Of a stretch of 64,000 bases of DNA, positions 59,826 through 64,000 are shown piece after piece. Position numbers and translations under genes: made by a program. The number at the start of each line of letters is the position of its first letter. The stretch's first letter is position 1. Location: NCBI RefSeq assembly GCF_900100735.1, contig NZ_FNCJ01000015.1:62001-126000 (forward strand), read 5' to 3'. This DNA comes from Paraburkholderia phenazinium (GTDB taxonomy: Bacteria > Pseudomonadota > Gammaproteobacteria > Burkholderiales > Burkholderiaceae). Under the pieces are notes generated by a model that was given only the letters and a program-made list of their open reading frames with translations, had not been told where the DNA came from and did no database searches.

Positions 59826-59898
59826 GCGCGAGGCGTTGGGTCTGAGCGTTTCATCTGAGTGTTGAGCATCAAGCGCGTCGCTTGATGATTGAATCTCC

Positions 59899-59938
59899 AG
59901 CGCCGCGCATGTTTCGACACGCGCGGCGCTGTCTTTTT
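59899..59938 (+). terminator. Terminator of the lipoprotein gene
   Basis: AGCGCCGCGC and GCGCGGCGCT are perfect arms around an 11-12-base loop, followed by GTCTTTTTG. It lies 75 bases after the lipoprotein stop. Confidence 0.85.
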
Positions 59939-60012
59939 GCGCGGGCATCTGCGAACATAACCGCCCTTTGTATTCCTTTCGGCGGCGCGTGTGGCGCCGT
60001 GCGTTCCTCTCG

Positions 60013-60531
60013 ATGGCATCAAACAAAGCACATCACGCTACCGGCTTCGCAGCCGGCGTCATCGCCGCAGCTATCGTTGCGCGCTGCAACGCAGGCGGTC
60101 CTTTTCATCTATGGGTGTTGCTGAGTTTCGTCGCTGCGGTGGCGGGCGGTACAGCTCCGGACTGGATGGAGGTGGCGTGGTGGTCGCGCAAGCGGCGCCT
60201 TTGGATCACGCATCGCACAGTCACGCATTGGGGTATTGGGTGGATCGTGCTGCTGGTCTCTTCTTATCGATGGCTTGGGCATCATCATCCGCTCGCTGCG
60301 CTCGCGTTTGGGTTCGCTTGCGGCGGGTTGATGCATCTGCTCGCGGACTGGCCTAATCCGCTAGGCGTGCCGTGGATCGTCGGACGTCACTCGCTTAACT
60401 GGTGGAATAGCGGCCACTGCGATTTGCTCGTGGTGGGGGCTTCGTGGATCGCGGCGTGGTTTGTGGCCGGCCATGTGTGGCTGCATGGCGTGCATGGGTT
60501 TGCGCTGCTGCAGCACTTGCGGGTGGGGTAG
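60013..60531 (+). CDS. YdjM-like inner-membrane metal-dependent hydrolase family protein
   Basis: A 172-residue membrane protein of the YdjM (DUF457) family. Four or so membrane segments. The conserved polar residues are in GGTAPDWMEVAWW, THRTVTHWGIGW and GGLMHLLADWPNPLGVPW, the His/Asp pattern for which the family was called metal-dependent hydrolase. A catalytic activity has not been shown for the family to my knowledge. I start it at the ATG at 60013 (MASNKAHHATG), the common family start, though no Shine-Dalgarno site is clear. Confidence 0.8.
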   Translation: MASNKAHHATGFAAGVIAAAIVARCNAGGPFHLWVLLSFVAAVAGGTAPDWMEVAWWSRKRRLWITHRTVTHWGIGWIVLLVSSYRWLGHHHPLAALAFGFACGGLMHLLADWPNPLGVPWIVGRHSLNWWNSGHCDLLVVGASWIAAWFVAGHVWLHGVHGFALLQHLRVG

Positions 60532-60664
60532 GTGGGGTATCAACGGAGAATGATCCCCGCTCCGTTGATCAATCGCCTTGGCCTCAACGGAGCGAACTCG
60601 TGTGTACTCTTTGCTGATGTGGGCGATCCATCAGGCCGGCGCGCTTAGCGCCGCCGGCCATTGA

Positions 60665-61180
60665 CTACGGCTCAATCCGGAAGCCATTCGGAGCTGTGAT
60701 GAAGAATGGGTAAAAACGCCTTGCACATTCCATGATATCTGGTGGACCATAGAACACCCCGACATCCCACGACCTGTCACCAAAAGCAATCCAGTCACCA
60801 TCAACTGGCAAGAGCACATAGTGTTCATGATTCACTCCAAGCGCATCGGCTGGACTGTCGCCGGGATCCTGCATCATGAAGTGGAAAAACTCCTCATCGG
60901 TGTTTTCTCTGCCGTGAACGAAGCCCGGATATTTGCCAAAGTGATGGTGAAAGTAATTCAACGGATCTGGCTTCAGAATCAATGTCGCGAAGTCGCTCCT
61001 GCCCTCGAACGCCAGCAGCGTCTGTATAAGGTCGAAGAATTTTTGCGTCGCGATATCGATTGGATCGAAGTAGAGCAACTCATCGCGCGGCTTGCTCGCA
61101 AGCAACTGAACGCCCGCATTCGCGCGATTCCGTAGAGCCGTGAACGACGCTAGATCGCGGATGTAATCTAGTTGGGTCAT
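60665..61180 (-). CDS. Putative immunity protein for the RHS toxin
   Basis: A 171-residue acidic soluble protein that I do not recognise (KPRDELLYFDPIDIATQKFF, FGKYPGFVHGRENTDEEFFH, YVLLPVDGDWIAFGDRSWDV). Its start overlaps the RHS stop codon by 4 bases (ATGA), the arrangement usual for a polymorphic toxin and its immunity gene. High Asp/Glu and aromatic content fits a protein that blocks a basic nuclease-like toxin. The call rests on position; no family match is claimed. Confidence 0.6.
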   Translation of the reverse strand: MTQLDYIRDLASFTALRNRANAGVQLLASKPRDELLYFDPIDIATQKFFDLIQTLLAFEGRSDFATLILKPDPLNYFHHHFGKYPGFVHGRENTDEEFFHFMMQDPGDSPADALGVNHEHYVLLPVDGDWIAFGDRSWDVGVFYGPPDIMECARRFYPFFITAPNGFRIEP

Positions 61181-63663
61181 TGCGTACCACCTTGAGGTTT
61201 ATCCAATCGAATTTTAACCGTGGCCTTGTCTGCACCATTGGGAAAATACTCGGCCGTAGGACCACCGGACCTCGACTCGTCTCGCACTGTGTACTTGAGA
61301 TCGCCCTTTCTGAAAATATCGGTTTTGCCGTCCTTGCTTAGCGTCTGCGCCCAACCCTCATTGCGCATATTTGCCTCGAACTCAACTTTCGTTACGTCCG
61401 TCTCGACATTGCGGACGCTAAATCCTTCTGTTGCATCTCTCCATTCCGAAGTGACCCGCCCCGGCGGAATCCCGTCCACCTCCGTCTCCGCGGCGGGCTT
61501 GCACATCTCCTTGATGCGCTCCCAGTTTTCCGCGACCTTCCTTGCACCCTGACCGATGCCGTATCTGACTACCGGGTTCTGCAAAAGCCGGTAGACAATC
61601 ACGATACCGCGTACAGTTCCGTCAATCAGTCCCGCCGAAAAGTGACAGCCGCTGCATACGGTCGACGTGCCCAGCAAGTTATCGCCCAGCAAGCGGCTCG
61701 CGCCCTGGAGGTTGGCGGGCGGCCCGACTGGAGAGTCACCGTAGTTGTAGTTATCGATCCACTGATTGGTCTCGTCGCTGCTGATCGGAATATCCGAGCC
61801 GTCGTTCAGGTCGAGAATGCTGCCGTTATTCGCAACCGTGGCGTTACGCGACACAACCTGGCCGTCGGGTGAATAGCCGAACCTGACCTTGAAAACGCGT
61901 CGCACACCACCGTTCGCCGGACTCGCATATTCATTGAACTTGAAGAGATCAATTCGTCCGCGCCGGTCGTAGCGCAAGCTGAAATCACCCGTCGGGTTAT
62001 AACCCTGCAGCGCGCGATGGGCGGCATCCCGCGTGATCATCTCCGTGGCTTTCTGAGGCGTTCCTAGTGCGATGATCGCAAAGGCGTTACCCGTTGAATC
62101 GCGTGTGACCATCCACTGGCCAGCGACCTTCCCATCGGCCATCTGTTGAACGAACGAGAGCCTGTTCGTTGCGTCATAGGTCATCCCATACGCGATCGTG
62201 ACCCCATCCGCCTTTCCGGCTTCGAATGCGCTGGCGCCAGTTAGATCAGTAGTCGGTGTCTCGCTCACCCCGGTCGTGTTGCCGCTCGCGTCATACACGA
62301 AAGCCTGAATCAAGTTCGGCGACGCAATCATCGAAGGACGCAAACTCGTCCCATCGGCGTAACGGATCGTGGATATCGACGTACCCGTCGCGCTTTTCAC
62401 GGTCGCCCGAACTGGCCGGCTCGCATCGTCGTAGCTGTACTCAGAAGTGCCGCCGCTTGCGTCAGCGTCCTTCTGCAGATTTCCCGACGCATCCCACGCA
62501 GAGCTGCTATTGCCCGCCGCAGAGGTGGTCCCGGTAGGCCGAAGCATCCCGCCAACCGACGACAAATTCAGCGTAGTGGCGCCTTTTCGACCGGTAATGA
62601 CGGTCGAGCCGGTGTTATAGGCCAACTGAACATTTTGCGTGACATTCGGATGACTGACTCCCACCGCGCGTTCTTGGGCATCGTAGCTCCACGTCGCAAT
62701 GCGGTTATCCGCCTCATCGATCTCGCCCGTCAGAGCATTCTTGAAACGCGCGTCGTCGTAGACATAGCGGTGTACATAACCATCGGGCCAGGTAACAGAA
62801 ACAAGATTGCCATTCGCGTCATATCCGTACTGCGTCATGCGACCCAGGGGGTCGCTCAGGCGCGCCGGGCGGTTCTTATCGTCATAGTCGAGGCGAAGCG
62901 TGATGTCGTAGTTCGCGTCCGTACCCACTGCGTGCTGCGTGATTGTGGCCAGCAGTCCTGAGCTACCATAGGTTAATGTTCGGACAAATCCTGTCTTCGT
63001 CACCTCAGAAAGCAGCACGCCTTGGGCCGAATACGATTCGACGGTATCGGTCTTGAGATCGGTCAGCGTCCATCCGGAGCCGCTCTGTGCCAGTGCAAGG
63101 CCGGTAAAGCCAGCTGTACGCCAAATGCCGGCTGACCAGTTGAACGTGACAGGCTCACCGTTCTCGCGAAACGCAAGTACTTTGGACGAGCTACCGCTGT
63201 TGGCATTCGCGAGTCCCAGGTTGCGCTGCCAGCTATGGAACCAGACTGGTCCCATCGCCGTAGCGGAATTGCCTAGTGACCTGGATCGGTAGGTCCGGGT
63301 GAACAGCATCGGAATGTCGTCGCCGCTGACAAAGTCCGCTTCAGTCAGGGTGACAGCGCCATTGCCCGGATAGACCGGGTCGGCGACAGGACAGCTCGAT
63401 TCGGGCTCTTCCGTAGTTGGTGTCGCGCACCACGCGTCGATCAGGGACCACGTGTTGATGCACGCGTAGTTCGCCATACTGCCCGGCACGCGCCCCTAAA
63501 CGCCCCACCGGCAGGTCGGCGAACCTGGCACTGCGCCGGTCGCCGCATAGAGTGCGTTGCAGTCGGCCGCGTTGGCTCCAAACGCGAGCATCAGCAGCAT
63601 GAATGCCGCGAGGAGGCGCTCCACCATGCCTGCTGAACTCTCTGTAACTCGGTTGTTTTTCAT
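61177..63663 (-). pseudogene. RHS-repeat polymorphic toxin, interrupted by an in-frame TAG
   Basis: From the ATG at 63663, which has AAGGAGGG just upstream, the frame codes a signal peptide (MVERLLAAFMLLMLAFGANA) and ADCNALYAATGAVPGSPTCR, then meets TAG at 63496-63498. The same frame continues without a break for 770 residues: a conserved pre-repeat part, RHS/YD repeats (NRPARLSDPLGRMTQYGYDA, WPDGYVHRYVYDD), then a variable end after about residue 600. The usual RHS core end motif DPxG..DP.GL is absent. As it stands the product lacks its export signal unless the TAG is read through or translation restarts at GTG 63489 or ATG 63477. The C-terminal domain (GWAQTLSKDGKTDIFRKGDL, SGGPTAEYFPNGADKATVKI) is an unidentified toxin candidate. 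Confidence 0.8.
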
Positions 63664-64000
63664 AGCCCTCCTTATTGGTTTTACTTGTTTGAAGTCCAAG
63701 CACCCTATAAGGAGCCTTCCATTCCAGCTATACGATAATTCTTAAAATTACAGATTCCATTCGTCTCGACAAAAGATGCTTTCGATGCAGTCGCCAAGGT
63801 TCGTAGGAAAGTATGAATAGACCTACCAGACACTCAGACCCGCGGGTGACGATAACCAGAAGATCGGCTATCCGTGTCAGATTCTCTGCCGACAACCTTT
63901 TGCAACCCACTCCCTCTGTGGGGCGTATTGGCATGCACACAATGCTCATTGCATGTCGCTGCTGATTCAGGCTTAAAACAAGGAGTATGTCAAACGGCTC
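63664..64000. other. Region upstream of the RHS gene
   Basis: About 340 bases to the window end, AT-richer than average. A 73-codon minus-strand frame (63728-63949) has no ribosome site or known motif, and I reject it. The promoter of the RHS gene should be here. I see no repeat. Confidence 0.35.

Noticed and set aside
63728..63949. 73-codon minus-strand frame at the right end
   Set aside because: No ribosome site, no signal or domain, and AT-rich random-looking composition.

Overview
The window looks like chromosomal DNA of a Burkholderiaceae bacterium, most likely Paraburkholderia or a close relative. This rests on high GC content with strong third-position bias, four small DUF4148-type secreted proteins, three OmpC-type porins, H-NS proteins of the Burkholderia type (one with an Ala/Lys tail) and an EmrAB-NodT pump with a CerR-type TetR regulator. 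These are family-level recognitions made by eye, without a database search. I see no tRNA, rRNA, IS element, prophage or CRISPR array.

Layout. 1-4.1 kb: end of an O-methyltransferase, a beta-hydroxyacid dehydrogenase, gene wreckage (AraC tail, LysE with an internal deletion), an AraC regulator and a small H-NS-like pair. 4.1-9.2 kb: divergent emrA-emrB-nodT efflux operon and its TetR regulator. 9.2-11.9 kb: a decayed sugar-acid locus (frameshifted mutarotase-like gene, intact 2-hydroxyacid dehydrogenase, ABC permease with at least two internal deletions joined to a LysR stub). 12.6-14.4 kb: DUF4148, DUF1330 and YigZ genes. 14.5-20.7 kb: a catabolic cluster (aldehyde dehydrogenase, MFS transporter, enolase-superfamily dehydratase, GMC oxidoreductase). 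20.9-28.1 kb: a GGDEF-EAL protein, a TetR/DJ-1/quinone-reductase stress group, small hypotheticals, CspA and an acyltransferase. 28.6-32.3 kb: two response regulators (one with a degenerate receiver), a histidine kinase and two secreted DUF4148 paralogues. 32.6-36.5 kb: two porins and small secreted proteins. 36.9-42.3 kb: two DedA fusion proteins, a second CspA, an H-NS with a histone-H1-like tail and a LysR regulator. 42.8-52.7 kb: Pit phosphate transporter, an AbiEi-like/Fic fusion with a five-copy 24-bp operator array, PPK2, VOC protein, HtrA-like protease, gamma-glutamyltransferase and an MFS pump. 52.9-56.2 kb: a four-gene operon that looks like a polar-lipid head-group pathway. 56.4-60.5 kb: secreted hypotheticals, a third porin, a lipoprotein and a YdjM-like membrane protein. 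60.7-63.7 kb: an RHS protein with an unknown C-terminal domain and a putative immunity gene; the RHS gene is split by an in-frame TAG just after its signal peptide.

The strongest candidates for something undescribed are: (1) the single-gene AbiEi-like/Fic fusion with five palindromic operators at an exact 24-bp period around its promoter; (2) the CDP-alcohol phosphotransferase / 2OG-Fe oxygenase / LPG-synthase-TM / nucleotidyltransferase operon; (3) the kinase paired with a receiver-dead regulator beside an orphan intact regulator and DUF4148 genes; (4) the RHS module with its unknown toxin and immunity domains.
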